Assembly: GCA_947167105.1 (NCBI GenBank)
Contig: CAMVGU010000007.1
Location: forward strand, 49,906-113,905
DNA length: 64,000 nucleotides
Source: an uncultured Selenomonas sp.
GTDB lineage: Bacteria > Bacillota > Negativicutes > Selenomonadales > Selenomonadaceae
Reading direction: 5' to 3'
In this document: positions 53,384 through 62,169 of the stretch, in pieces
How positions within the stretch are numbered: the stretch's first letter is position 1
Layout of the letters: every line of letters begins with the position of its first letter
The notes under the pieces: model-generated
What the model was told of the DNA's origin: nothing
Database searches by the model: none
What the model saw: the letters and a program-made list of their open reading frames with translations, nothing else
Position numbers and translations under genes: made by a program

Positions 53384-56266
53384 TCACTTTGACGGCTGCC
53401 GGAGTGTCGCTAATCTCCCCCCTCCCGCACGTTTGTACTTCATAAGTGTTCTTTTCAGGGCATCGAAGTCGATGGGCTTCGCGATATGGGCGTTCATGCC
53501 CGCTGCCAGGCACTTCTGCGCATCTTCGGCGAAAGCGTCCGCCGTCATGGCCAAGATGGGAACTGTACCGGCATCGGCCCGCTTCATGGCACGGATGGTT
53601 TCTGTCGCCTCGAAGCCGTTCATATGCGGCATCCTGAGATCCATGAGCACGACGGCATAATAGCCCTCCGCAGAGTTCTGGAACAGCTCCGTCGCGATTT
53701 GCCCATCCTGGGCATGATCCACCGAGGCTCCGGCCTCTTCCAGCATCATCATCGCAATCTCTGCGTTCACGTCCTGGTCCTCCGCCAGCAGGATGTGCAT
53801 GCCAGAGAGATCGATGGACGCCTCCTTGCCCAGTGGCACCGCTTCTGCTTTTGCGCCCTCCTGCCCCTCTTCATACTTTTTGAGCTGATGGTACAGCGTG
53901 GACTTGAAGAGCGGCTTGGCGATGAATCCCGTGATGCCTGCCTCCTTGGCATCGTCCTCTATCTCTGACCAGTCGTAGGCGGAGACGAGGTTGATCGGCA
54001 GCCTGACATCATCGCCCAGCTTCTCGTGGATGGCCTTGGCCGTCTCGATGCCGTTCATGCCGGCCATCTTGTAGTCGATTAGCACCGCGAAGAAATCTGC
54101 GCCTGCCTTGTGGGCTTCCAGCACCTTGGAGAGCGCATCATCGCCGCTCAGGCACCATTCCGGCTTAGTGCCCAGCTCTGCAAGCGAAAGCGCTGCCGTC
54201 TTGCAGAGGTCTTCGTCATCGTCCACCACGAGGACTTTCCATGGCGGCAGCCTCATCTCGCCCGTCAGCTCCTTGATGCGCTCCAAATCCAGCACGACAT
54301 GGAACGTAGAGCCTTCGCCAATCTTAGAATCGACCTCGATGGTGCCGCCCATGGCCTCCACGATGTACTTCGTGATGGACAGCCCCAGCCCTGTGCCCTG
54401 TATCTTGTGGACGCGGCGATTGTCTTCCCGCTCAAACGCATTGAACATCTTCGCCATGAATTCTTCGCTCATGCCCATGCCGGAATCCTTGACATAGAAA
54501 TGCGTGCGGACATAGCCCTGTCCCTTGGGGGAGGCCTCCTGCCTGAGCGTCACGGAGATGGAGCCTCCCTTGGGCGTGAATTTGATGGCATTGCTGAGGA
54601 AGTTCAGCAGCACCTGGTTTAGCCTCACGCCATCGCAGCATACGTGCTCGGAAATGATGTCGCTGATGAGGATGTCGAAGTTCTGCCCGGCAGACTTCAC
54701 CTGCGGGCGCACGATGTCGCAGATCATTTCCATACTCTCGCGGAGCGAAAGCTCCTCCATGTTCAGCACGAGCTTGCCGCTCTCGATCTTCGACATGTCA
54801 AGCACATCGTTGATAAGGCCCAGGAGCTGCTTGCCGGCCAACGTAATCTTGCGGAGGCAATCCTCCACGCGCCTACGGTCTTCGATATGCTCCGAGGCGA
54901 TGGCCGTCATGCCGACGATGGCATTCATCGGCGTACGGATATCGTGGCTCATGTTCGAGAGGAACTCGCTCTTCGCCTTGTTGGCGTGCTCGGCTTCCGC
55001 CCTGGCGGATTCGGCCTCCTCGCGCGCCCGCATGGCATCTTCATTGGCTGCCTCTGCCTCGGCAAGCGAATCCTCGGCCTTCTGCCGTGCCGTCTCGGCA
55101 TCCGTCCGTGCCCGCACGGCCTCCTCATTGGCAGCCTCGGCCTCTGTCAGGAGCTCCTCAGCCCGCGCCCGCGCCTCATCGGAGTCCTGCTTGGCCCGCA
55201 TTGCCTCATCGCTGGCTGCCTCAGCCTCCGCCATCGCATTCTCGGCCCGCTGGGTGGATTCCTCCAGGGCAAGGATCTGCTCCCGGGTCATGCGGTAATA
55301 CAATATGAATACGACCAGCACGCAGCAGAAGAGGAACGCCACCGCTATCGTCATCATCCGTCCCCGCGTTGCGCCCATATCCGTGATCATCACGTCCATG
55401 GCGTTGAAGGGCATGACGCAAACGAGGTACCAGTTGCTGTCCGGGAGCGGTATCGCGAGCACGCTGCGCCCTTCCCAGGCTCCGCTTGCCGTATTGCTGT
55501 ACCTGGCTATATAGCTGAAAGACTTCCTCTCCGCTATGGCTGCATGGAAGTCCTCTATGATTTCCCCGATTGGCTTTTCAAGGCCGACTGCGCTGTTTTC
55601 CATGTTCTCAAAGAACGTATCCCCCGAATAATCTCCGGAGGGCTGGGCAACATAAGTGCCATTGAGCCGGACTAAATAGAACAGCGCCAGCGTCCCGTCC
55701 GCATCAAGGTGCATCTTCTCTATGAATGAACGTATGGGACGGCAGCAGATGAGCCCCGCGCTTTGCTTGCCGTTTTTCATCGGGTAGACTGCGGGGATGT
55801 ACCAGACAATGACCTGCCCACGCCAGTTGCGGCCGCCTGTCATGGCTATCTTCTTTGACTTGATGTGCTCCTGCACGAAGCTGGGGTCGCCAAACTCGAC
55901 GAACGGAACGCCGTACACAGTCTCCACCGACCTGTCCTCAGCCACCAAGGCACAGGTCGAGAGCGACTGCGAGGCAGCTACGTTCTGGATTGTTGCTGCC
56001 ACCGAGTCGGCACTGTTCACGTCTGCATGGCTGTTCACCCAGTCCACCATATGGAACGCCTGCCCGAAGCGTATGTCCGCGATGGTCGTGGCGTGATGTA
56101 TCTCCTCCATCGCGATGCCTTCTACATAAGACTGGGCCACTTGGCGCACATCCTCCTGCGTACGCTCTTCCATTTGGCTGTTCATGGCATAGAACACAGT
56201 CACCGACATCAATACGATGAAAAGGAACCCGCCTATGATCAAGCGGTTCGCCTTGCCCTTGCCCAT
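53384..56266 (-). CDS. hybrid sensor histidine kinase with two receiver domains
   Basis: 960 residues from ATG 56266 (AGGAG 7 nt upstream on the minus strand). In order: a transmembrane helix (about 9-28), a Cache-like extracytoplasmic sensor domain (about 30-300), a second transmembrane helix (about 305-327), a long alanine/glutamate coiled coil with about three 28-residue repeats (about 335-430), HisKA with SHDIRTPMN (His near 441), HATPase with GTGLGLSI, a first receiver (IDYKMAGMNG, about 690-815) and a second receiver (MDLRMPHMNG, about 835-950). It has no own Hpt domain, so it fits the separate Hpt protein next door. Confidence 0.92.
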   Translation of the reverse strand: MGKGKANRLIIGGFLFIVLMSVTVFYAMNSQMEERTQEDVRQVAQSYVEGIAMEEIHHATTIADIRFGQAFHMVDWVNSHADVNSADSVAATIQNVAASQSLSTCALVAEDRSVETVYGVPFVEFGDPSFVQEHIKSKKIAMTGGRNWRGQVIVWYIPAVYPMKNGKQSAGLICCRPIRSFIEKMHLDADGTLALFYLVRLNGTYVAQPSGDYSGDTFFENMENSAVGLEKPIGEIIEDFHAAIAERKSFSYIARYSNTASGAWEGRSVLAIPLPDSNWYLVCVMPFNAMDVMITDMGATRGRMMTIAVAFLFCCVLVVFILYYRMTREQILALEESTQRAENAMAEAEAASDEAMRAKQDSDEARARAEELLTEAEAANEEAVRARTDAETARQKAEDSLAEAEAANEDAMRAREEAESARAEAEHANKAKSEFLSNMSHDIRTPMNAIVGMTAIASEHIEDRRRVEDCLRKITLAGKQLLGLINDVLDMSKIESGKLVLNMEELSLRESMEMICDIVRPQVKSAGQNFDILISDIISEHVCCDGVRLNQVLLNFLSNAIKFTPKGGSISVTLRQEASPKGQGYVRTHFYVKDSGMGMSEEFMAKMFNAFEREDNRRVHKIQGTGLGLSITKYIVEAMGGTIEVDSKIGEGSTFHVVLDLERIKELTGEMRLPPWKVLVVDDDEDLCKTAALSLAELGTKPEWCLSGDDALSKVLEAHKAGADFFAVLIDYKMAGMNGIETAKAIHEKLGDDVRLPINLVSAYDWSEIEDDAKEAGITGFIAKPLFKSTLYHQLKKYEEGQEGAKAEAVPLGKEASIDLSGMHILLAEDQDVNAEIAMMMLEEAGASVDHAQDGQIATELFQNSAEGYYAVVLMDLRMPHMNGFEATETIRAMKRADAGTVPILAMTADAFAEDAQKCLAAGMNAHIAKPIDFDALKRTLMKYKRAGGGRLATLRQPSK

Positions 56267-56456
56267 GCTCACGCTCCTGCCCCCCTTTTTGCTTGTCCAG
56301 AGATTGAAAAACATTAATATTTCAGGTTGCTGTTCACTTCTACATCAAACTGGACTTTACCTGCTTGTTCTGAGCAATTATGACCTCAGGCTGGAATTTT
56401 TCGAGGACAAATCCTGGCCCAGGCCACTAGTGTCCCGCCTCGTTCACATATACAAT

Positions 56457-56710
56457 ACAAGGGTGGCCAGCAGGAAGCCTTCACCTTCATTGACAATCTG
56501 AAGCTCTTCTCCCTGCTGGCCAACGTGGCGGATGTAAAGAGCCTGGTCATCCACCCCTACACCACCACCCATGCGGAGCTGTCCACGGAGGAACTGGCGG
56601 AGCAGGATATCAAGCAGAGCACCATCCGCCTCTCCATCGGCACGGAGCATATTGATGATATCATCGCTGACCTGCAGGCCGGTTTCGATGCGGTGGCAGG
56701 GAAAAAGTGA
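56457..56710 (+). pseudogene. metY 3' fragment
   Basis: Encodes the last 84 or so residues of a MetY-type protein ([17 protein letters not shown] to AVAGKK), about 93% identical at the DNA level with the end of the intact gene at 50477-51766. No start or PLP domain is present. The junction with unrelated sequence is near 56457. Similarity continues a few bases past the stop codon (GTTGACAAGCAG). Confidence 0.85.
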
Positions 56711-56863
56711 GTAGCTACGTTGACAAGCAGGCTGCCTGGATGTAGAATAGATTTTGTCAATTACAATTAACAAATTTACATTTACAGGCAAATCGCAGAG
56801 GGGCAAAGAGCTCCAGGGCTGCATAGATGTGCAGCCTTGCAGCGGGCGCCGCGAAGCAATTTC

Positions 56864-56934
56864 GCCCCGGCAGAGGCTAAGGGACTGTCGAAATTCCTTT
56901 TCTCCAGTTCCTTACGGCTTCTGCCGGGGCTTTT
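56864..56934 (+). terminator. leader terminator upstream of trpE
   Basis: GCCCCGGCAGAGGC / GCTTCTGCCGGGGC stem with a long loop, followed by TTTT, 28 bp before the trpE start. A shorter hairpin (GGCTGCATAGATGTGCAGCC) precedes it. No T-box GGTGG element or Trp-rich leader peptide is seen. It may be an attenuator. Confidence 0.6.
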
Positions 56935-56961
56935 GCATACGCAGGAGAGGGAGATGGTAGC

Positions 56962-58461
56962 ATGGAACTCAGGCCAAAGCTGGATGAATTCACCCATTTG
57001 GCATCTCAGCATAATCTGGTGGCAATCACGACGGAGCTGAATATGGATTTGGATACGCCGGTCTCCGTATACTGCAAGCTGGTGGAGGGCAACCGGGGCT
57101 TTATCCTGGAATCCGTGGACACCACCCATCAGCAGTTTGGCCGCTACTCCTTCATCGGTTTCCAGCCCTTCCTGCGGGTGCAGGTCTTTAAGAACCGCCT
57201 GATGCTGCAGCATGATGACATCATGAAATGTCTGCAGGGGCCGCCGGTTGAGACTCTGAAAGAACTGCTGGCCCGCTTCCGCCCTGCCCTGGAGGACACC
57301 CGGCTGCCCTTGGCAAATGGCGGCCTGGTGGGCTACCTGAACTATGAAGTGGTGGCCACCTTCGATCGGGTGCGGGGGCTGGAGCTGGAGGAGGATGAGC
57401 TCTTAGGCCAGTTCATGGCCTGCCGCCTGCTGGTGGTCTTCGATGCCCTGAAAAACAGTGCGCGGCTGGTGTACCTGGCCGAGTGTGGCGGCCGTGAGCC
57501 GGAGGAAATCTACGGGGAAGCAGAGCAGGCCATGGAGGCGGCTGTGGCAAAGCTTTCAGGGCCGCTGCCGCCACGTCCCCAGCCGCAGCCCCGCAAGGAG
57601 GGCAAGGTGGACTTCCTGGCCCGCTATGGCGAGGCTCCGGAGGATTTTCTGGAGGGCATTCGCCGGGCCAAGGAGCATATCTTTGCCGGAGATATTTTCC
57701 AGGTGGTGCCTTCCCGGCAATTCCGCGCCGGGCTGACCCAGCCCTGCTTCAATTTCTACCGCCGCCTGCGGCAGGTCAACCCCTCCCCCTACATGTTCTA
57801 TCTGGACTTTGAGCGGGTAAGGCTGGTGGGGGCCTCGCCGGAAATGCTGGTGAAGGTGTCCGGCAGGAAAATCTATACATATCCCATTGCAGGCACCCGC
57901 AAGCGGGGGCAAAATGAGGCGGAGGACGAGGAGCTTGCTGCAGACCTCCAGGCGGATACCAAGGAATGTGCGGAGCACTCCATGCTGGTGGACCTGGCCC
58001 GCAACGACCTGGGACGCCTGAGCAGGCCGGGCACGGTGCGGGTGACGAAACTGCGCCAGATCGAGTATTTCAGCCATGTGATGCACATGGTTTCCGAAGT
58101 CACGGGGGAGCTGAGGGAGCACCTGACACCGCCGGATGTGCTGCAGGCCACTTTCCCTGCCGGTACGGTCAGCGGCGCCCCGAAACTGCGGGCCATGGAA
58201 ATTATCAATGAGCTGGAGAAGGTACCAAGGGGCACATACGCCGGTACAGTGGGCTATCTGGATTTTGCCGGCAATATGGACATGTGCATCACCCTCCGCA
58301 CCATGCGCATCGAGAACGGCAAGACAGCCCTTATCCAGTCCGGCGCGGGAATAGTGGCGGATTCGGTGCCGGAAAAGGAATATCAGGAAATCCTGCAGAA
58401 GTCCAGGGCCTTGTTTGAAGTAGTGGAGGAGGTGGAGAACGGTGCTGTTACTTTTAGATAA
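56962..58461 (+). CDS. trpE: anthranilate/aminodeoxychorismate synthase component I
   Basis: 499 residues. Uses chorismate and ammonia to make anthranilate (TrpE) or aminodeoxychorismate (PabB). N-terminal FILESVDTTHQQFGRYSFIGF; catalytic part with FAGDIFQVVPSRQF, YPIAGTRKRG, DLARNDLGR and QATFPAGTVSGAPK. It overlaps its amidotransferase partner by 20 nt. No other trp or folate gene is adjacent, so TrpE is preferred on its N-terminal form but PabB is not excluded. Ribosome binding site AGGAGAGGG. Confidence 0.88.
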   Translation: MELRPKLDEFTHLASQHNLVAITTELNMDLDTPVSVYCKLVEGNRGFILESVDTTHQQFGRYSFIGFQPFLRVQVFKNRLMLQHDDIMKCLQGPPVETLKELLARFRPALEDTRLPLANGGLVGYLNYEVVATFDRVRGLELEEDELLGQFMACRLLVVFDALKNSARLVYLAECGGREPEEIYGEAEQAMEAAVAKLSGPLPPRPQPQPRKEGKVDFLARYGEAPEDFLEGIRRAKEHIFAGDIFQVVPSRQFRAGLTQPCFNFYRRLRQVNPSPYMFYLDFERVRLVGASPEMLVKVSGRKIYTYPIAGTRKRGQNEAEDEELAADLQADTKECAEHSMLVDLARNDLGRLSRPGTVRVTKLRQIEYFSHVMHMVSEVTGELREHLTPPDVLQATFPAGTVSGAPKLRAMEIINELEKVPRGTYAGTVGYLDFAGNMDMCITLRTMRIENGKTALIQSGAGIVADSVPEKEYQEILQKSRALFEVVEEVENGAVTFR

Positions 58462-59017
58462 TTACGACTCCTTTACCTACAATGTCTATCAAATGCTGGC
58501 GGAGCTGGGGGCAGAGGTGGAGGTTGTCCGCAATGACCAGACCACCATCCCCGCCATACGGGCAAGAAGCTACCGGGGCATAGTCATCTCCCCTGGCCCC
58601 GGCACCCCCAGGGAAGCGGGGCTCAGCGAGGATATCATCAGGGAACTGGGAGGCGAGCTGCCCATCCTGGGCATCTGCCTGGGCCATCAGGCCATAGGGG
58701 AAGTATACGGAGGCCGCGTGGTGCGGGCGGGGGAAATCATGCACGGCAAGACCTCCCTCCTGCGGCACACGGGACAGGGCCTGTACGAAGGTCTGCCCCA
58801 GGATATCCCCGTGGCCCGCTATCACTCCCTGATTATAGAGCGGGAAAGCCTGCCTGACTGCCTGGCGATCACAGGGGAGCTGGCAGACGGCACCATCATG
58901 GGAGTGCGGCACAAGGAGAAAGACGTGGAAGGGGTGCAGTTTCACCCCGAATCCATCCTGACCCCGGAGGGACGCAGGATGCTGGCCAATTTCCTGCACA
59001 GGGTAGGGGAGCATTGA
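58442..59017 (+). CDS. trpG: glutamine amidotransferase component (TrpG/PabA)
   Basis: 191 residues from GTG 58442 (GAGGAGGTGGAG upstream). Supplies ammonia to component I. LLLDNYDSFTYN at the start, SPGPGTPREAG, the nucleophile Cys in GICLGHQAI, and FHPESI with the catalytic His/Glu. TrpG and PabA cannot be separated by sequence here; the same subunit often serves both. Confidence 0.92.
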   Translation: MLLLLDNYDSFTYNVYQMLAELGAEVEVVRNDQTTIPAIRARSYRGIVISPGPGTPREAGLSEDIIRELGGELPILGICLGHQAIGEVYGGRVVRAGEIMHGKTSLLRHTGQGLYEGLPQDIPVARYHSLIIERESLPDCLAITGELADGTIMGVRHKEKDVEGVQFHPESILTPEGRRMLANFLHRVGEH

Positions 59018-59027
59018 GGTTTGACAA

Positions 59028-59100
59028 AAAGCCTTCCCCTCTGGGGAAGGGGGACCGCGTAAGCGGTGGATGCGGTTCGCTGTCATGAGGAATATTATTT
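59028..59100. repeat. REP-like hairpin element
   Basis: CCTTCCCCTCTGGGGAAGG, then GACCGCGTAAGCGGTGGATG and TGTCATGAGGAATAT. The last part also occurs just upstream of metY (50409-50450, TGTCACGAGGAATAT). Related to 50226 and 14231. Confidence 0.6.
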
Positions 59101-59118
59101 CTTTAGCGAGTATAAATC

Positions 59119-59146
59119 TTGAACAAAAGCGTGATAGTGTTATAAT
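59119..59146 (+). promoter_or_regulatory. promoter of the flavodoxin gene
   Basis: TTGAAC (59119-59124), a 16-bp spacer and TATAAT (59141-59146). Confidence 0.65.
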
Positions 59147-59191
59147 AAAGAAAGCGAAAACGCGATACAGCACATTATGGAGGGATTTGAA

Positions 59192-59827
59192 TTGAAGAAG
59201 ATAATTTCCTTGCTGATGCTGGCAGTGCTGGCCCTGGTCTGCACCGCCTGCGGCGGACAGGAAGGTACTTCGGGCAGCTCATCGTCGGCGCAGAAGGCAT
59301 CATCGGGGCAGACGGCCGGGAAAACCGGCGGGACGGCTACAGGGAAGGATACCCTGGTGGTGTATTTCTCCTGCACAGGCCATACGAAGGGGCTGGCGCA
59401 GGATGTGGCAGAAATCTGCGATGCTGACATCTTCGAAATCCAGCCGGAGCAGCCCTACACCAAGGCTGACCTGAACTATAAGGACGAAAGCACCAGGGCA
59501 ACGGTGGAGCAGAAGGACCCGAAAGCCCGTCCCGCCATCAAGAACCGCCTGGAGAACCTGGGACAGTACAAAAATGTTGTCCTTGCCTATCCTATCTGGT
59601 GGGGCCAGGCTCCCCGCATCATGGACACCTTCATGGAGAGCTATGACTTCACAGGCAAGAATATCCTGCCCCTCTGCACCTCCGAAGGCAGCGAAATCGG
59701 CTCCAGCGCGGACGTCCTGAAGCAGCACGCACCCTCAGCCAAATGGAAAGAAGGTAGAGCCTTCCCCGGCGGCCTGACCAAGTCAGACTTGAAGGCAGCA
59801 TTGCAAAAGGCACAGTTTATTCAGTGA
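59192..59827 (+). CDS. flavodoxin-family lipoprotein
   Basis: 211 residues from TTG 59192 (GGAGGGA 6 nt upstream; ATG 59177 overlaps that site). The lipobox VCTAC gives an N-terminal lipidated Cys near 20, then a Ser/Gly/Ala linker. The flavodoxin fold has the FMN phosphate loop in VVYFSCTGHTKGLA, YPIWWGQAPRIMDTF and SEGSEIGSS. Likely an FMN-binding electron carrier or reductase at the envelope, outside the cytoplasm. Confidence 0.88.
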   Translation: MKKIISLLMLAVLALVCTACGGQEGTSGSSSSAQKASSGQTAGKTGGTATGKDTLVVYFSCTGHTKGLAQDVAEICDADIFEIQPEQPYTKADLNYKDESTRATVEQKDPKARPAIKNRLENLGQYKNVVLAYPIWWGQAPRIMDTFMESYDFTGKNILPLCTSEGSEIGSSADVLKQHAPSAKWKEGRAFPGGLTKSDLKAALQKAQFIQ

Positions 59828-59837
59828 TAAAGCAATA

Positions 59838-59890
59838 GAACAAAAGGCATGGGTGAAGCATAAGTGGGCTTCCGCTCATGCCTTTTGTTC
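59838..59890 (+). terminator. intrinsic terminator
   Basis: GAACAAAAGGCATG / CATGCCTTTTGTTC stem, 11 bp after the flavodoxin stop codon. Confidence 0.8.
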
Positions 59891-60002
59891 GGGCGTGAAT
59901 ATTTTGCAAGCAACAACACATCTGCGGTATATACAGTAGGGATTTGGTGCGATTTTGTATAAATTTTATTTATGAATAATTTCAAGAAAAGGGAGATAGT
60001 TT

Positions 60003-61250
60003 ATGGAAGGATCAACAGGAGGTTGGCGTTGTCCGAGTTGCGGCAAGGAGGGGAATACGGGGAAGTTCTGTATTCGTTGCGGGAAACCCCATGCGCCTTT
60101 GATTTGGACGTGTCAGGTATGTGGTCGTTGCGATAATACGGGTGAATTCTGTGTTGGATGTGGCACAAGAAAGGTGAATAGCACAGGCACTGAGATATCG
60201 GGACAGCCTCAGAAAATTGCAGATCCGGGGGTCGCTCCGGATGTATCGCTGACTGGGCAGCAACAAATAAATGTCCAGTCAGATGGCAATGCAAACAGCA
60301 AAAGCCTCTTTGTTGCCGTGGGGATTGCCATTCTTTGTGCGGCGGGCTATTTTGGATATGGGTATTACATAGAGCAGAGGTACGATGCCAAATGTGAGGA
60401 GGTACTGGCATCTGCGACGGAAATGGGTCAATCTGTTAAGGGGATAGGTGGTCTTTCCGGAGATGCGGAATCCGATGAAACAAAGAATATTGTTCAACAA
60501 ATTGATGATGAAATTCAACGAATGGAGGCAGCCCGGGAGGCACTGAACAAGGCAGAGGCTCCTGATGACAAGAAGACACAGAAAAAAAATATACTAGCAT
60601 TTATTGAGACAAATAAGGACGTGTTGGAAAAGGCAAATCAAGTATTGAAAAATAAAGATTTTGTCATTGATCGCAAGTCAGGAGAAAAACTTGATTCGAT
60701 GTACGATGAATTCAAGAACGCGATGGAGGCGGTCAATCAGCTTGAGGATGTAAACATCAAGGGAACTGATATGAAGGAAATTTCCCAGATAGATCAGTTG
60801 CCTCATAATTTGCAATCCTATGTGGAAAAGAAGCTGGCTCGTGACCATACTGCATATCGGGAGAAAATGAAATTTTATCAACAGCGCCTTGAGAATGACA
60901 ATGAAACACTCAAACAAAAGAATGAGTTGGTATTTTTACCACAGGAGGTTGTTGTTTCAGGGCATGATTTGCTGGTTCGTGGCATGTTTTATAATGGGAC
61001 ATCAGATCGCATCACTGGCTTTAAGGGAATGTCTGTCGATTTGACATTAAGGAACCTGGAGGATGAAGTGCTGTCCATTCAGAACTATGAATGGACGGAT
61101 ACAAAGCTTTCCAGGATGTTCATACCACCAAAAACTATTGCCCCCTGGAAATATACTATCCGACTGCCTGGCAAGGCGGATGGCATAGGAACATATAATA
61201 ATTTCCAGTTCCATGCGCATGATATTCACTGGGTAGCTGCAAGAATCTGA
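60003..61250 (+). CDS. double zinc-ribbon membrane protein with coiled coil
   Basis: 415 residues. Two zinc ribbons, CPSCGKEGNTGKFCIRCG (10-27) and CQVCGRCDNTGEFCVGCG (about 37-54). A transmembrane helix (about 100-119) is followed by a charged coiled-coil region (about 120-310). The C-terminal domain of about 105 residues (LPQEVVVSGHDLLVRGMFYNGTSD onward) looks like an immunoglobulin-like or FxLYD-type beta domain. First of three adjacent zinc-ribbon genes; ribosome binding site AAAGGGAG. Confidence 0.7.
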   Translation: MEGSTGGWRCPSCGKEGNTGKFCIRCGKPHAPLIWTCQVCGRCDNTGEFCVGCGTRKVNSTGTEISGQPQKIADPGVAPDVSLTGQQQINVQSDGNANSKSLFVAVGIAILCAAGYFGYGYYIEQRYDAKCEEVLASATEMGQSVKGIGGLSGDAESDETKNIVQQIDDEIQRMEAAREALNKAEAPDDKKTQKKNILAFIETNKDVLEKANQVLKNKDFVIDRKSGEKLDSMYDEFKNAMEAVNQLEDVNIKGTDMKEISQIDQLPHNLQSYVEKKLARDHTAYREKMKFYQQRLENDNETLKQKNELVFLPQEVVVSGHDLLVRGMFYNGTSDRITGFKGMSVDLTLRNLEDEVLSIQNYEWTDTKLSRMFIPPKTIAPWKYTIRLPGKADGIGTYNNFQFHAHDIHWVAARI

Positions 61251-61277
61251 TTTAGAATTTTGAGAGGAAGATTTATA

Positions 61278-62132
61278 ATGAAAAAATGTGTTCAGTGCCA
61301 TTGCGACCTTCAAGACGATGCTATGTTCTGTTCCGATTGCGGGGCAGCACAGCCAGAACATAAACCTGACCAATCGAATCAAACGAATCAGCAGGGAGTA
61401 TCGCAGCCAACTACGCAGCAAGTGCTTGCACAGGCAGGGACGGATACAGCACGCATAGCTCAGCAACTTTCTGAGCATATTTTCAGCCAAGTAAGCAATG
61501 TGCTTCGCTGGGAAAAACTAGCCTATATCGGCATGGGGATGACGGCAATCTCAGTGGTTCTGCCCCTTATCAGCATCAGCCTGATCAGTTGCATCACATC
61601 AATGGTATCCATAAGCCAGATGCTGAGCTTCGTGATGCTGTCACTCTGCTGTATAGCCGGGTATTATGCTAGCGAGGAGAAATACAACATACCATTATCG
61701 ATAAATGTCGGTATACTTGTTACATTTAGTGTAATCTATTATAAGCTTTATACGGTCGTGTCAGATGCAGGTGAGAAAATCAGTGAGTTGTCGAAGCTAG
61801 GAAAGGGAGTTGATCCTCAGGCGGCTTTTGCAATGAGCTTACTTAAGGAGTATGCAGATAAAATAGTAGGTCTTGGCATGGGCGTTTATTTTTTGTTAGC
61901 GGGAACATTGGTCGTTATCATTGCGTGTTCTGCCTGCCGACTGTCGAAAAAGAAATTGCCTATCAACATTGGCAGTATATGTAATGAGGTAAAGTTGGCG
62001 CTGATGGATTCGGCAGAGATGGCAGGACAAAAACTACCGGGATTCGTCGTGTCAATTTTAGTAGTGCTGTTGCTTTTGTTTGTAGCATCAAGTATTGAGA
62101 TTTTTGGATTCAAAGTATCGGCGATGCTTTGA
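61278..62132 (+). CDS. zinc-ribbon membrane protein
   Basis: 284 residues from ATG 61278 (TGAGAGGAAG upstream). The zinc ribbon is CVQCHCDLQDDAMFCSDCG. A Gln/Thr-rich linker is followed by four to five transmembrane helices between about 85 and 280, with a Cys-containing second helix. No catalytic motif is visible. It follows the previous gene by 27 nt. Confidence 0.65.
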   Translation: MKKCVQCHCDLQDDAMFCSDCGAAQPEHKPDQSNQTNQQGVSQPTTQQVLAQAGTDTARIAQQLSEHIFSQVSNVLRWEKLAYIGMGMTAISVVLPLISISLISCITSMVSISQMLSFVMLSLCCIAGYYASEEKYNIPLSINVGILVTFSVIYYKLYTVVSDAGEKISELSKLGKGVDPQAAFAMSLLKEYADKIVGLGMGVYFLLAGTLVVIIACSACRLSKKKLPINIGSICNEVKLALMDSAEMAGQKLPGFVVSILVVLLLLFVASSIEIFGFKVSAML

Positions 62133-62169
62133 TTAAAAGAAAATCGCTTAAATGGGAAGCGTGAGGAAT

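Noticed and set aside
54644..55675. Plus-strand open frame inside the hybrid kinase gene
   Set aside because: Created by the repeated Ala/Glu coiled-coil codons read in antisense.
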